This document shows positions 1 through 11,988 of a stretch of DNA of 64,000 nucleotides, piece after piece (position 1 is the first letter of the stretch; the number at the start of each line of letters is the position of its first letter). The notes beneath the pieces were generated by a model, which ran no database searches, was not told where the DNA came from, and was given only the letters and a program-made list of their open reading frames with translations. Source of the stretch: Crossaster papposus (Eukaryota; Echinodermata; Asteroidea; Velatida; Solasteridae); assembly GCA_037893245.1 (NCBI GenBank), contig JBAIAA010000412.1:1612001-1676000 (forward strand), given 5' to 3'. Made by a program: the position numbers and the translations under genes.

Positions 1-1646
1 CTGAAATTTTGTCAAATAAATTAATTTTGGTTCTGATTTTTTTTTCTCCTAATATCAAAACAGAAATTAAAAAACCATCCATTTTAGTGCACAGGTTTAC
101 ACTGTGAACAAATGACACTAACTTACAAATAATAAACAAAATTGTTTTCTTTTCAATATATGCAGTTTGACTGCAGTTAAACCTTGCTTCCAAACACTAA
201 AGTGCATTTATAAAAGCACGGCATTCTTGTCAAATTTAGCAGCCAAATCAAATCAAAAATTACTTTTTCCCCCCCCCGTTTTTTTCTATTCCCGCAAACC
301 ACATCGGCTGAGCCAAGCCACGTAATCTTATTAGTGTAATGACTCGAAGACAAGACTACAGCGCTACAGTGTATTAGCCCGGCAGACAAATTATGATAAA
401 AATGACATCCAATTTGCACGATCCCAAACGAAAACATTACGCAAGCCAATCGGCATAACCACTTTAATATTGATTGGCGTTTTAGGGCAGTGGGCAAGTT
501 ATCAATGGAAATTAGCCATTACACTTGCGAGTTGCAACATTCACCCATAGGCTCAACCCTGTGTACTGTTACACGTCCTGGGCTTGGCGTTTATTAGATG
601 ATGCCGCAACGCTATCTTGTCTGCGTGGATTCCGGCGCACCACATTATAACCCGGTATTCTGTCATCATCAGCCCCAGCATTTTGGTCCTGGTAGTAGTA
701 TAAATATCGCACACTACGCATAGACACACAAAGCCAAATTGGGGAGTCAATCATAATTTGATGGTTATTCAGGTGATTCATCAAATTGGATTAGATTCTG
801 TGTAAACTAATCTCCCGCTAGACTGTAACTCAACACTAGATGATAGGTCTATTGTTCGGGATGAACTGTATGGCAATTACATGCATTTAAACACACACGC
901 ATGGACAACTGTTTGTTTTTTTGTTCACGGTAATGGCTTCCATTGCAGACAATATTTGCTTGCTCAGTATAAATAACTGGTAATAACTTTTTATTGTCTT
1001 TTTAAGCCCATATGTGAAAAAAGGACTTTTGTATGTATATATCTTGGTGAAAATGGTGTCATAAAAACAAATAAAGCCAACTGTCATTTTTAAATTGAAA
1101 ATTACAACAATTTTAATTTTTTTTAAAATTTCTATAATAGACTTGTTTTGTGATCACTTGAACAAGAACAATTTCAATGCCCTGGTTGACGAACGTATGT
1201 ACATGTGCAAGTTGAATGTATTTTTAACCACCCCCCCCCCCCCCCCCCCCATCACCAAATTACACAATTACATGTAAATAAACCACAAAACCAAACTAAG
1301 GTTTACTGTATATGTATGTGTATACACCTCAAAGCCAAACTGTAATATGATAGTCATGCATAAATTTGGGTCTGTAACAAATAAAACTAGACAAAGAATG
1401 ACTCATGGAATATTGATCATTATCACACACAAACATGCCAAAAATTATCTGATACACAATTTATCACAGTAATCTCCCATGCATCGGGAATTACTAAATA
1501 TCATCACCCCATACATCCTATCAAATGTGTACCGCCAAACACTGTCCCAAATTTATTAAATTGAGTTAGTCCACGTTTTATTTGCAATACTGTTATATTC
1601 CATGAATGGGTGCCTGCCAACTAATCTGGTTTCTTAACCTAATAAT
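1..1646. other. AT-rich non-coding stretch
   Basis: No open reading frame here resembles a protein, and no splice-like exon or RNA gene was recognised. It holds homopolymer runs, including a C run listed separately, and one copy of the palindrome TACATGTA near 1267. Confidence 0.6.
1231..1250. repeat. poly-C homopolymer run
   Basis: Twenty consecutive C residues preceded by ACCA. Runs like this are length-variable and prone to assembly or sequencing error. Nothing suggests a function. Confidence 0.95.
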
Positions 1647-2033
1647 TCCCTGGACGCGATTTTTTTTTCCGTACCACTAACGCGTCAATTTGCCCGTTTC
1701 ATTCGAATTGGGCGACTTGAATGGAGACCAAAGCGCGCGCTTCAATACGAATCGATACACGCGGAATTGAACCGTATGAAGACCAACGACGTTGACAGCC
1801 ATAATTCACCAAAATTAATGGATACAGTCCCTAGTTAATTGTATACAGTCCCTAGTTTTTCGTATACACGACTTTTATACCTTTTTCTATTAACCCAAAT
1901 TATTGGTTAATAATCTCATCTAGATAGGGTCTTATAGAAAAAGTTATAAAAGTCTCTATTCAAGTCGCCCCATTCCAATGAAACGGGCAAATTGACGCGT
2001 TAGTGGTACGGAAAGAAAAAGCGCTCCCTGGAC
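1647..2033. mobile_element. Mutator-like MITE with long TIRs and 9-bp TSD
   Basis: Seen directly: a 369-bp body (1656-2024) whose two ends are inverted repeats of about 70 bp, nearly identical apart from the outermost T-rich bases and a few substitutions. Both arms contain GTACCACTAACGCGTCAATT in the inward direction. The body is bounded by the direct repeat TCCCTGGAC at 1647-1655 and 2025-2033. Long inverted repeats with a 9-bp duplication are the hallmark of Mutator-like elements. There is no transposase, so it is non-autonomous. The interior holds a short direct repeat, ATACAGTCCCTAGTT, at about 1822 and 1844. Assignment to the superfamily is inferred from TSD length and TIR length only. 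Confidence 0.88.
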
Positions 2034-3085
2034 GTCTATACATTGTTCCATTTCGTCTGAAGGAAGTCAAGAAACCAGACTACAGCAATAGTTTTCTTAC
2101 CAGCATCTAAGCAAACAAAAAGGTCAAGCGTCATATTATTTACTCTAAATTTGAACCCCAAAACCCATCCATTTTCGAAAATTACAGCGAAAGCAAATGG
2201 TGTATACTTAGTCTGTTTGCTTGTGGTGAAAAATCAGGCCCCACATGCAATTTTGGGTACATTCTTTGCAACTTTCAGGGATTGTTTATAAAACACTGCC
2301 AAACCCAAACCCACTAGATGTAATTTTTGGCCTACCCCCAGAAGATTATTTTCACGATAATGTTTTTTGGCCAAAATGAACACTGCACAATTGACCATTT
2401 GCGTGTTAAATTTGAATAGCATCTGGTACACTGACTTGTTTACATAGCTTGACACAGTTTAACTTTTAATTCTTCAGACCAAAAACACTGTTGATATATC
2501 GCGTGATTCGGGGCAAGCCTTACGCTAGCAACCCCCAGCTCTAGAATGGTCTGGTGTCTTTGTGCCATTCTCAACCATTGTGAACAGTGTATTGGTGACG
2601 AGCGTCTCTTACGTAACTTTATGGCTCCGCCCATAAAAGGGTCGGAAACAAATGGCATCGAGTTGTTTTGAACCTATTGATGTATCCAAGTATGACCCTA
2701 AAAGTTTCAAAGAGAGTACCCAAAAATACATGGGCCCCGTAAGCCCACTGACTAACTACCTTTAATCCAAAATACCGTGGACTCAAAAATCCCAGAAACA
2801 AAAATAGCCTCAGCCGACAACAAAGAGCGGTGCCGCCAGCTGAAACTACCGTTCAGTTGGCTTCCAAATATTGATCAACCACTTTATATCGGGTTCTATA
2901 AAAGCTCTCATTTCCCTTGTCACGGCATGCCGGACCGACTACGCAATGATAACAACATACAGTATACTCGCTGATAACGACCAGCAGTGATTGACTACAT
3001 TTAATTTCCGTGTGGACGTTAAAAATAAGGAAATTATTCTACTGAGTTCTTTGGTTGTTGTTGTTGTGAGTACTGTGGTAAGCAG
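2034..3085. other. Non-coding stretch
   Basis: No gene recognised. A stretch around 2160-2210 (CCATCCATTTTCGAAAATTA, followed by a GCAAATGGTGTA motif) is repeated at about 6700-6755 and ends like the TTAA-flanked MITE family. It may be a fragment of a related element. Confidence 0.5.
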
Positions 3086-3317
3086 GGGCCAATTTCATAG
3101 AGCTGCTAAGCACAAAATTTTGCTTAGCATGAAAATTTGTCCTTGGCAAAAACAAGGTTACAGATCAAATTTTTATTGTTTTCAATTGATAATCAGCTGG
3201 TTTTTGGCTTAGCATGAAAAAACCCGTAGAATTTTGGCTGGTAACCTGTTTTTAATGAGCAAGACGTTTTGGTGCTAAGCAAATTTTTGTGCTTAGCAGC
3301 TCTATGAAATTGGCCCC
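3086..3317. mobile_element. Foldback MITE, GGGGCCAATTTCAT family, copy 1
   Basis: The ends are inverted: GGGGCCAATTTCATAGAGCT at the left, and its complement ending AATTGGCCCC at the right. Further TGCTTAGCA-type subterminal repeats occur in both arms. It is about 232 bp with no coding capacity. A second, more divergent copy lies at 50695-50905. No clear target-site duplication was found, so the superfamily is open. Confidence 0.85.
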
Positions 3318-3773
3318 AGAAGAGAGGGTCTGAGGGTTTTACATGCTGTGTGGGGTTCAAAGACCTCAACACATACTTCAGCATATGACAGCTTCGTGTA
3401 GTAAATTATGTGTTGCACATAGGTATCTGAACCTGCCCACATAGATCATGTTATGGATCGTCGAAGCCGGTCTCGGTGAGGATGACGTTACTCTTTAACA
3501 GTTGTAGGATGAAAGATGTCATTAATTTGCAACAGGCACTGCGTGGCAGAAGGGAGGAATTATGTTAAAGAAAATCTTTAATATACATTGTACTTTAATC
3601 AAAGCACAAGTATGTAGGTATATATGTACTAAAAACTAAAAAGCTAAATTGCTAAAATCCTGGCAAATATATATTTGTGCACCCCATTTAATTTAAAGAA
3701 AAGTTATAAATTTACTGTAACAAAAGCTCAATTTGATGCTCTAAAAAGTGCATTTTGTAAACTCCATCTTTGT
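3318..3773. other. Non-coding spacer
   Basis: No open reading frame, RNA gene or repeat was recognised between the foldback MITE and the rearranged TTAA element. Confidence 0.4.
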
Positions 3774-3968
3774 TTAAAGGTAGGGTCACCATTGGTAATT
3801 GCTTGAATTATCACGAATGAGTGGATTTGGGGGGGTTGTATTTTGTAGTAAATATCGTTAAACGATTGCAAAACAATCAAGAACAACATAAGAACAACTG
3901 CCCGACGCCAGTTTTTCTTGCTTTTCTCAGCATCCATGATTGTAAAACCTTGGACAGGTCAGTTAAAC
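3774..3968. mobile_element. Rearranged copy of the TTAA-flanked MITE family
   Basis: The left part begins TTAAAGGTAGGGTCACCATT, matching the plus-orientation end of the family. After about 90 bp the match switches to the opposite orientation (CTTGCTTTTCTCAGCATCCA), as in minus-oriented copies at 9780-10110 and 43716-44054. It is therefore a chimera or an internally deleted and inverted copy. No coding capacity. Confidence 0.7.
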
Positions 3969-4632
3969 AAAATTTACTATTGTCTAGCGCCGCGAGAATC
4001 ATTATCGGCAGACACGTACGCTTTATAAATGCAAATTGTTATTATTATTAAGTTTAAAGAATTTGCAAGTTCCTGTCTAAAACGGTTGGATGCTCTGACC
4101 AAACAAATTTAACAAGTCTCGCAAAACTGTCAACTTTGTCATAACTATTAGAAACTGTTATGCATGCATTGTAAGCTGTCAGGGCAAGAATTTTCACTAC
4201 GGTTCACAATTTTTCTCCAATGGATTACTTCTGCTGTAGGGCTTTGCGTGTCGTAAACAATTACTATTCGATTATTTCAACGTGGACTCGTTATCTGAAT
4301 ATTCAATTAAAATAGGGAACTGATTATTAAGTTAAAACATGCGCCAGGCAAAACTGGCTGACGATCCAGCCTGCACTTGTTGAAAATTGACAAAAAGGTT
4401 ATTAAAACCATAACCCCAAGGGTGTGTGGAAATTTGTATTGAAAATGATGGTACATGTACTACAAAAACATATAGCGGAATGGCTGATATTTAACTTATT
4501 TTTGAAGAAGACATTTAAGCTATTCTTCTCGGAAACTTTACAATTAAACCATGCAATGTTTGCCTTCATCTTCAGACTGCTCGCATTTTTCAAATATCTA
4601 AATAGAGAAAATGGTTGATGTCCAAATATGTG
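3969..4632. other. Non-coding stretch
   Basis: No gene-like frame is supported. The longest frames here are not conserved-looking and have no splice context. Confidence 0.4.
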
Positions 4633-5000
4633 AGGCGTTCTGGCAAAATGAGACAGAACTGGGCAGAGATCAAAATGAGGGTTCGCGGGTATTAGGAAAG
4701 AGAATACAATTCTCCTTTCAATACTGTTTGTTGCATTTCCATTGACAATTAAGTTATGGTTGTTTATTAAGTTTGCATTTCTTAACATGTCAAACTCAAA
4801 GTGAAAATTACTGAGAAAGAGGCCTTTAAAGTTTCGAGCTTTGTATTTGTGAACATGAAAGATGCCAATTAGTTTTTGCTTAGAAACTTTATAACTTCAC
4901 AATTTATAAACTATTTCTTAAAAATTCCAAATATCAATAAATCAAAAAATCGAAAAACTACGGTCTGTGCCCAGTTCCGTCTCATTTTGCCAGAATGCCT
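4633..5000. mobile_element. Inverted-repeat element of about 368 bp
   Basis: The left arm at about 4635-4668 reads TTCTGGCAAAATGAGACAGA and continues to AACTGGGCAGAG. The right arm at about 4963-4998 is its inverted complement with a few mismatches (TTCCGTCTCATTTTGCCAGA). The 290-bp centre is AT-rich and non-coding. No target-site duplication could be defined. This is the signature of a non-autonomous DNA transposon; the family is unknown. Confidence 0.75.
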
Positions 5001-5690
5001 AGCGTATTCACATTTTTAGTAAATTTAGCCCAGCAGATTTACTTGGCCTGGCTGCAGTGACATCACATTCTTTTTGTTAGGGGGGCCCACGGCCCAACAA
5101 GAAGCAGCTTCGTGCACACAGGATCAGACATTAGCAGTGATCTCTGAGACGAAACCGGTCGTCCATCTGCACGTTAATGCATCCAAATCTTATCCGGGGC
5201 ATTAAACAAACAGTATTGGCTACCCTAATGCACAGCTAATGGGATTGTCTGAGCAAGGGTCATTTTTAAAAGAATTATCCAAGCAAACATGCCAACACAT
5301 GAGAGCTCAATCTAGTGTTATTTTATAGACAAATACCATTAACCCCAACCCCTTTTTAGAGTGATTTAAGTAAGAACCTTCCCCGCTCTTGCAAATTCCA
5401 ACAACACAAATAATGGTAAATTCTACACCCAAACTGAATGCACTCTGATGATAGCAGTGTGTATGTACACACAATGTGCCTTACCCAATCACAATGCATT
5501 TAGTGCAGTACCCACTCCAACAGTTTCCAACAAAACTTAGATTTGAATGGGTTGAGGGTGGTTATGGTTAATAGATGACATACGGTACCAGTTTGGTATT
5601 TTCAAATGCATTAACATGAACAACTTGGTCTGTAATATGTATTTTTGAACTGAAATATTTTTGTTTGTAAATATTATAGAATTTAAACAC
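5001..5690. other. Non-coding stretch
   Basis: Nothing recognisable as a gene, RNA or repeat was found between the two inverted-repeat elements. Confidence 0.5.
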
Positions 5691-6467
5691 TAAAGCCGTG
5701 TTCGCACTGGACTTTTTTTTGGGAAGGTTTTACTGAGACGATGGTCAAATAAAAATGGTCAAATTTGACCACTGTTCGCACTTGGACTTTCGACACAGGA
5801 AAATTTTACCGAGACCGTGGGAAAAGTAGCCGAGCTGTCATTATAATGACTCGTGAGGGCGCTTTGCGTGACCTTTCTGCATTGACCCGTGATCGCGCGC
5901 GCGCTTTTTTTTTCCCGATCGCATCATTGACGCCATCGCTAGCCGTACGGTATTGCAACAACTACTTTCGTCGTAAGACTCGTTGACGTTCTTTATTATC
6001 ATTTGAAAATGATGCACTGGTAGCACCAATCAAACTTCCGACTGTATCAATAATAATATCTGCCATAATATTGACCAAAGGAACCCAAACTCTACGTAAA
6101 CTTTTTGCAGAACCACATGCGAATGTGATCACGATGCGATTTGCATGCAGCGTGCCCTCACGTAAACAATGCAAAGAGCGCATGCGCAGTGTCTTGTTTA
6201 GCGTGACCTTGCACTGGGGGGCCGGATTAACGTTTTCCTGGGACGCTTTTACCGAGTCGCGCTGTTCGCATTGGACTTATCGTCTAGGGAAAAGCGACCA
6301 GGGACGTTTTCCCGGGCAGTAGTTGGCCGGTAGAAGTACCCACTGGACTCGGGAGAAGTACCTGAGAGGAAAACGTCCTGGGCTGTCCGCACTGGACTTA
6401 AAATGGGTAAAGGACCCATCGTCTAGGGACGTTTTATCATTTTAAGTCCAGTGCGAACAGGGCTTAA
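5691..6467. mobile_element. PIF/Harbinger-like MITE with TAA TSD
   Basis: The body (5694-6464) starts AGCCGTGTTCGCACTGGACT and ends with the inverted complement AGTCCAGTGCGAACAGGGCT. It is flanked on both sides by TAA (5691-5693 and 6465-6467). The same TTCGCACTGGACTT-type word recurs several times internally, near 5772, 6261 and 6388, so the element has repeated subterminal motifs. No transposase is visible. A 3-bp TAA/TTA duplication is typical of PIF/Harbinger elements; that assignment is inferred. Confidence 0.82.
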
Positions 6468-6485
6468 AACAACTTGTACGTAGCA

Positions 6486-6650
6486 TACACTGCGAGGCCC
6501 CAAAACGTGAAAATCTTTTGTTGAAATGAAAAAGTACAATAGGTCTTCTTTTCAGGTATTACAAAAAGTCACAATGGAGCCTATTCCTTTCTTTTCATGT
6601 CTTTGGTTCCAACAAAAGATTTTCACATCTTCGGGCCTCAACTCGCAGTG
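6486..6650. mobile_element. Short CACTGC-ended foldback MITE
   Basis: A nearly full-length hairpin: CACTGCGAGGCCC near 6488 pairs with the inverted GGGCCTCAACTCGCAGTG ending at 6650. Both arms carry GTGAAAATCTTTTGTTG or its complement. A TA precedes the left end. The CACTGC terminus is shared with the 33225-33987 element, so they may belong to related TA-target families. Confidence 0.72.
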
Positions 6651-7499
6651 ATATGTCAATGTACAAGTGGGTTTTGATTACTATAAAATATAAATCCCAT
6701 AATCAATCCATTTTCGAAAATTTACAGCAACTTGCAAATGGTGTTTACTGTAATACCTTTAACCCTAGCAATTCTAAATCCTCCCAAAGTCAGAAAGAAA
6801 GGGTTAACATTAACAACAACAAAATATGTCATCAGCAATTTAGATTTGTAATTTCATATCCACAGTAAAAAAAAAAGTTGGCTCTTCTTTCGGCAAAACC
6901 CTTTTTGTAGTGATGATAATTTAATATTTTCCCCTTAAAATTCCAAAGACTTACTTAAACTTGTATAATTAACATGTACCACGCCGAAATTGGACAATGA
7001 GGCAGTACTTAAAAATCCAATGAATTATTATCCTTCCTATATTATACGCAGTCAACTTACATACACTGTGACCCATTAACAACTTTCCCAAGATTAGTTT
7101 GTATAATAGATCGGGGCCAGTAAAAAAAAATTAAAAAAAAAATACATTACAAATTTACACAGCCTGTCAGTGCAGAAGTCTTTTTGATAGATGAGCCATG
7201 TACTGACTTGACCCACTGCCAAATTATTGACCCAATTGTGCTGTATACTATACACATTACAGTAACAACTGGGGAATTAACTAACACCTGGACATGGACA
7301 CTGTTTTTCCGGAGGTCATTTTTGCTCACAAAAGATTTTTTTTTTTGAAAAAAAAAGAGAGAGAGAAAGGCAACTCTGTCTGCAGCCAAAATGGCTTATG
7401 CCAGTGTTCATCTCCGGTTTAATACAAAAAGAATATTTCTATTTTGCCTGGATGGGATGCTGTTGGTCCATTATACATGCACATGTAGGTTAACTGCCC
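6651..7499. other. Non-coding stretch
   Basis: Contains a fragment at about 6700-6755 similar to 2160-2210, ending in a GCAAATGGTGTTTAC motif and CCTTTAA like the TTAA MITE family. No gene recognised. Confidence 0.45.
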
Positions 7500-7640
7500 A
7501 GCTTCACTCCAGTAAGCAATAAGGAGAGAGGCTAGTTGTGGTAAAATGGCTTGCCCAGGAACACAACACATAGCTTGCAGGTGGAATTGAACCTCTGCCC
7601 ATCCGATCACAAGTGGAATATGCAAGCACCAGTAGCAGTT
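7500..7640 (-). mobile_element. Degenerate tRNA-derived SINE fragment
   Basis: The order of conserved words (GGAGAGAGGC, ATGGCTTGCCCAGGAACACA, then GAATTGAACCTCTGCCCATC) parallels the fuller SINE copies at 11608-11880 and 25632-25910. The tRNA-like head would be at the right, so the element is read on the minus strand. It is diverged and lacks clean ends. Confidence 0.6.
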
Positions 7641-7691
7641 TGCAGATTTATAATTTTGAAAATATGCACATTTATGGATAGTACGTAAACC

Positions 7692-7775
7692 GGGTACCAA
7701 TTTTAAAAAGCATGGGTACCTGGGTACCAATTTTAAAAAGCATGGGTACCTGGGTACCTGGGTACCTGGGTACCA
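7692..7775. repeat. GGGTACC tandem repeat
   Basis: Two copies of a 30-bp unit (GGGTACCAATTTTAAAAAGC plus ATGGGTACCT) are followed by about four copies of the 8-bp unit GGGTACCT. It looks like a minisatellite that expanded twice at different unit lengths. Confidence 0.9.
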
Positions 7776-8140
7776 GTTAACCCTAACGGTTGCCCAGGAC
7801 TTGCCTTCGGAGTCCAGCTGTGACTCGTATGACTATGACTTTACTTCTTAATCCAACACTAGTCTAACTCACCAAGTTTGTTGGCTACCTGAACTTATAA
7901 AATATCTTGCCTACTAAATCCAACAGTATCCAACTGTGACTTATTTATTTTTTTGCTGCTACATCCAACAGAGTCCAACTTGGCGTTATTTACCAGTAAC
8001 CCAACAGAATGCGATTCCGAATGCATTTCGGAACATATCAAATGATCATTTGTCTAAGGCTAAATCCAACAGGTTCCGACTGAAATGTCAACTGGTTGGA
8101 TCCTGTTGAATTCATCAGGGTTTAGGGTTAAAAAAGCCCA
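7776..8140. repeat. Degenerate TCCAACAG interspersed tandem array
   Basis: The word ATCCAAC or TCCAACAG followed by TCCAACTG-type variants recurs at least six times with irregular spacing. The array opens with GTTAACCCTAA and closes with TTTAGGGTTAA, so the ends are roughly inverted. It may be a decayed foldback element; the boundaries are uncertain. Confidence 0.5.
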
Positions 8141-9779
8141 ACCCAAAACTCAATAAGGTCGCAGTTGAGATTTCCATAAAGGTATATTTAATAATATACT
8201 GGTATATAATTATAGAATATATACTCCTTCACATTTTTTGTGGAGACATAGTTTTAATAACCTGTTTAAATATATTACAATGCAATAAAATGTTGCACAT
8301 TTGCTAAGAGTTCATTATTGTTTTGGTTGCAGAGTAAATCTATTTTTGTTCTATCACATGCACAATTGTCCAAGCACAACTGAGATCCATGGTGTATATT
8401 GTATATTTTTCGTATTTGACATTATACATAAACAATACTGAATTTCTTGAATGTTTTTACAATTGAATTAAAAGTGGTCGGGATTTCCAAATAGAGTATA
8501 TTACTTCCTGAAACTGATCAGTGACTTCTGTAGAATACCCAAGAAGATCACATGACACTATTGTGAAAAGTCAATACGTGATTGGTTTACAAACAATTCA
8601 TACTTTCTAATTTCCATTCTGTGCAGCTAGAGGGCAGTGTTTACGAGTTCGTCAAGTTTGATTGAAAACAAAATGTAACTTTCTCCTGTGCAAAGTGCAA
8701 AAAAAAATCAACAAATTTGGTTTTGATCCTATCTACACGGTCTGGTACCTGTTTCAAAACAATATTTGATATTTTGCCAGAAAACTTTTGGAAATCAATT
8801 GTTCAAACAACTTTTTGTTCAGATCACAGAAAAATCAGCCTTAAGCTGTATGTACATTGTATGTGTAGTAAAAAAAACCAACACTTTGAAGCAGTATCAA
8901 TAACTTTTAAAATTTTAAAACAGTTAAAATCCACCCTTCCCCCTTGGTTCTCCCTTAAACAAATAACAAGAAACAAAAGCAAAAATACTCAAAATCAAAT
9001 TACAGAAAATCTTCGAGTTCTTACAGCACAGAGAGCTGGCACGCAGAACAAAATTTCCAAGAAAAATACAAAAAGAGATGTTTGATACAAACACTATTTA
9101 ATCATTGTTTAAAAAAAGAATCAAACAAATCTATTGGGTTTCTTTTACACTCACCATTTTTTCCAGACAGAGTGATCAATCCACCAAGTCTGTTCACTGA
9201 CAAGAGTTGGAGTGCACTGTTAAAACCCTTGCTGTATGGTATCCTACACAGAGCTAAATTTTAAGAAGTTTTTCACTTGATTTCCGCGTCTTGTGTGCAA
9301 CTCCCTCCAGTCTGCATCTCAGTGTAGACTCTCTCTGGTTTTTGGCCTTCTACATTTACTTGCGATGCAAACTCCTTCCTGGTGACCAGTGTTTAAAAAA
9401 AAAACACACTCATGGTGGACATTTAGGGTAAACCCCCTTATATTCTGCCCAGTCCAATAACACCACTCAGAACAAAGCACCTTGCACAATCTACACTGAT
9501 TTTCCTTTGGAAAGTTTTCCTAAAGTCTCAAGTTGCGACCTTTGGCTGAGGTCAACACTACTGGTGGCCCATAAATTCCCCCAATAAAAGATGCTGATAG
9601 TATGTACATAGGGTACGTGTACACAAAACTGTTTATGTTTTGTGAGGCAAAGGAGCTTGATCCAGGATTTTCCAAATAAAACAAAGGGAGTTGGTTCTAG
9701 GATGTTGATCAATGTGTACAATATTTAGGGTTTTTTCAAGGAGGGGGAATGAGGCACTGTAATCAATGCATGGAAAGAT
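8141..9779. other. Non-coding stretch
   Basis: The longest frame (8717-9085, plus strand) is lysine- and asparagine-rich and matches no family I know. Its composition simply follows the AT-rich DNA. No exon, RNA gene or repeat is supported. Confidence 0.45.
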
Positions 9780-10110
9780 CTCATATTAATTATTTGAAAA
9801 AGTAAATAACGATTGTAGGCATCCAACAGAATTATTTCGCTAGATATTCTGTAATTGTTCTAAAAAATATTTAAAAAATTTAAAGCAAGATGCCAGACGA
9901 CGATCGCGACAAAAACAAGAACAACTTTATTACCACTGCGTTGCTGGTTGAAAACGGACGCCATTTTTGTCTTGCTTTCCTCAGCATCCAATCCATGATT
10001 GTAAAACTTCAGACAGGTCAGTTAAACGATATTTACTATAAAATACAACCCCCCAAATTCACCCATTCGTTATCTTTCAAGCAATTACCAATAGTGTCTC
10101 CTACCTTTAA
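9780..10110 (-). mobile_element. TTAA-flanked MITE, minus orientation
   Basis: Matches the family consensus in reverse: GGCATCCAACAGAATTATTT, a purine-rich middle, GGTTGAAAACGGACGCCATT, GACAGGTCAGTTAAACGATA, and the terminal TACCTTTAA at 10110. The left end is degenerate. No coding capacity. Confidence 0.82.
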
Positions 10111-11607
10111 GCAATGATTCAACATTTGTAATATTGAGTGGTAATAGTTTTTGAAGAAGCTTATGAAGATGTGTGCATCTTTTCCCAAATATTTTTTTTT
10201 CTTTTTCTCCATAGTCGAAGGGAGGGGTAAAGGGTGAATCGAGAACTAAACTATAGAAGTTTTGCTGATGCTTGTGAAAATCACTAAATGTTTAGTGGTA
10301 TTTTATGCATTCTACTCTTTCTAAAAACATCGATGTAAAAATGTAAAAATGTATATTTTCAAATTCTACAAGTTTCAGATCATGGTATTGAAAGTTTGAC
10401 AACAGAAAATACACTACTTTGAAAAACCTTCGGCAACACACTATAAATCACTGTATCCACAAACAGACAGCAATTTCTGAAGCTTATCCTAGCTCACTCA
10501 GTAGAAAGTCCTATTGTACGAAAAAGCAAAGCAGCGATTGCCTCAAGCCCATTGTAGTCACTTTTTTTCCTCGCCTCTGCAACACTAAACTTTTTGACAA
10601 TAGTATCGGTACAACCTTGCCGTCCCTCTGCGGAAAATAAATGGGGCTGAGCTAGCAGAACTAACAACAGTGCAACCACATTGTGTCGAATGTTGTTAAA
10701 TCAACATTACATGTAAATCCAAACAGTGCACTGAAATACACAGGGTTTTGTCGCGAGAGACTCGTTCTGTTTCCGTCATTTTTGACACGCCGATCTTTTT
10801 ACGCCCTGTCAAAAACTTGGAACGATAAATTTCACACAAGTTGCCAACTGCTATCTGTTTTCTTTTAGGTAAAACAAACTGTGGAATACATCAGTTGGTA
10901 TTTGTTGGAGACCTGCTTTGGAAAACACCAAAGGCAAACATCCCAAGGTTTTGAAAACACGGGAATTCAATTTTGAAAAGGCTCGTCCAATGAACTGCTC
11001 CGAACGTTTGATTTATATTTTTTGTATTGATAAGATCACCGAGTTTTGTTCACACGCGTAAGATAATTTGTTCATAGTACGTGTCTCAGCAGCCATTCTA
11101 AACATTTAACGGCCCAACTGATTTCCCAGGGGAGGTTGGCCACCAGAATCAACTGATTGTTCTGGGTGTTGAGTCGGCACATCTACCCTACATGTAGTTG
11201 CTCAAACTTAAACAAACAAGGCCTGACCGTCAAATAAAAAACACCACGAAAGAGTTTTACAATCAATTTACCCCCCCCCCCCGCAATAGAATTGAAGGGC
11301 GCGAAGAGAAAATTTGTTCTTATATTTACTCGGAGGAGCATTTGTCCATTTTATTCCCCTTAGTTTTTGTAAAACTTGATTGCATGATCGCAAATAGTAG
11401 CACGTGCGAAAATGCTGCGCAAACAAAGTAATGTCGACTAGAATTCAATCTGGGCAAATTGAAATCTGATTTTATTTCATATTTTTTAACTCGTGGTTTT
11501 GAATCAATAGTTGGCATTATTACAAGGATTTTTTGTTATTCTCAATTGTGAAATTGTCTTCATAGACATCAAAATGGCTGTCACAAAATGTTCTGAAATT
11601 CAATTGA
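10111..11607. other. Non-coding stretch
   Basis: No gene recognised. It contains a short C run at about 11271-11282 and two copies of the palindrome TACATGTA near 10707 and 11187. Confidence 0.45.
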
Positions 11608-11880
11608 TATAGTGCTTTAGACTCCCACAATGTGGGTGTATCAAAGCGCTTTAAAATTGTTATCCTTGTTCACCAGGAACGAGACCATTTCTGCAGCAGC
11701 TCAAGATCAGCGCATACGTAGTCTCTACCTTCACGGGTACCCATTACTCCTGGGTGGAGAGAGGCAATTGTAGCAAAGTGTCTTGCCCAAGAACACAAGC
11801 ACCATATTCCCTGCCAGGGTTCGAGCCCACGTACCATCGTACAGGAGTCAAACGGCGTAACCACTGGACAACAGCGCCCC
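11608..11880 (-). mobile_element. tRNA-derived SINE
   Basis: Read on the minus strand, the element starts with a tRNA-like head: GGGGCGCTGTTGTCCAGTGG resembles the start of a tRNA plus a polymerase III A box. GGGCTCGAACCCTGG about 50 bp further on resembles a B box with one mismatch. The body shares words with 25632-25910, including a CTTGGGCAAGACACTTTGCT segment. The 3' end (plus strand near 11608) contains an AGCGCTTT tail motif. It has no coding capacity and depends on a LINE for mobility; that dependence is family knowledge, not seen here. Confidence 0.8.
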
Positions 11881-11988
11881 ACGTTTTACTTTTGTACCAA
11901 TTTACTTTTTCTTTGGTTTCTTTTTTCATGCATTAATTTAATTAATAAGATTCACTTCCACCCAGAGAAGATCCTTGTTGGCAAAATG

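Noticed and set aside
8717..9085. 122-codon plus-strand frame, one of the longer ones in the window
   Set aside because: Lys/Asn/Thr-rich as expected from AT-rich DNA, no domain recognised, no upstream acceptor or downstream donor of note.
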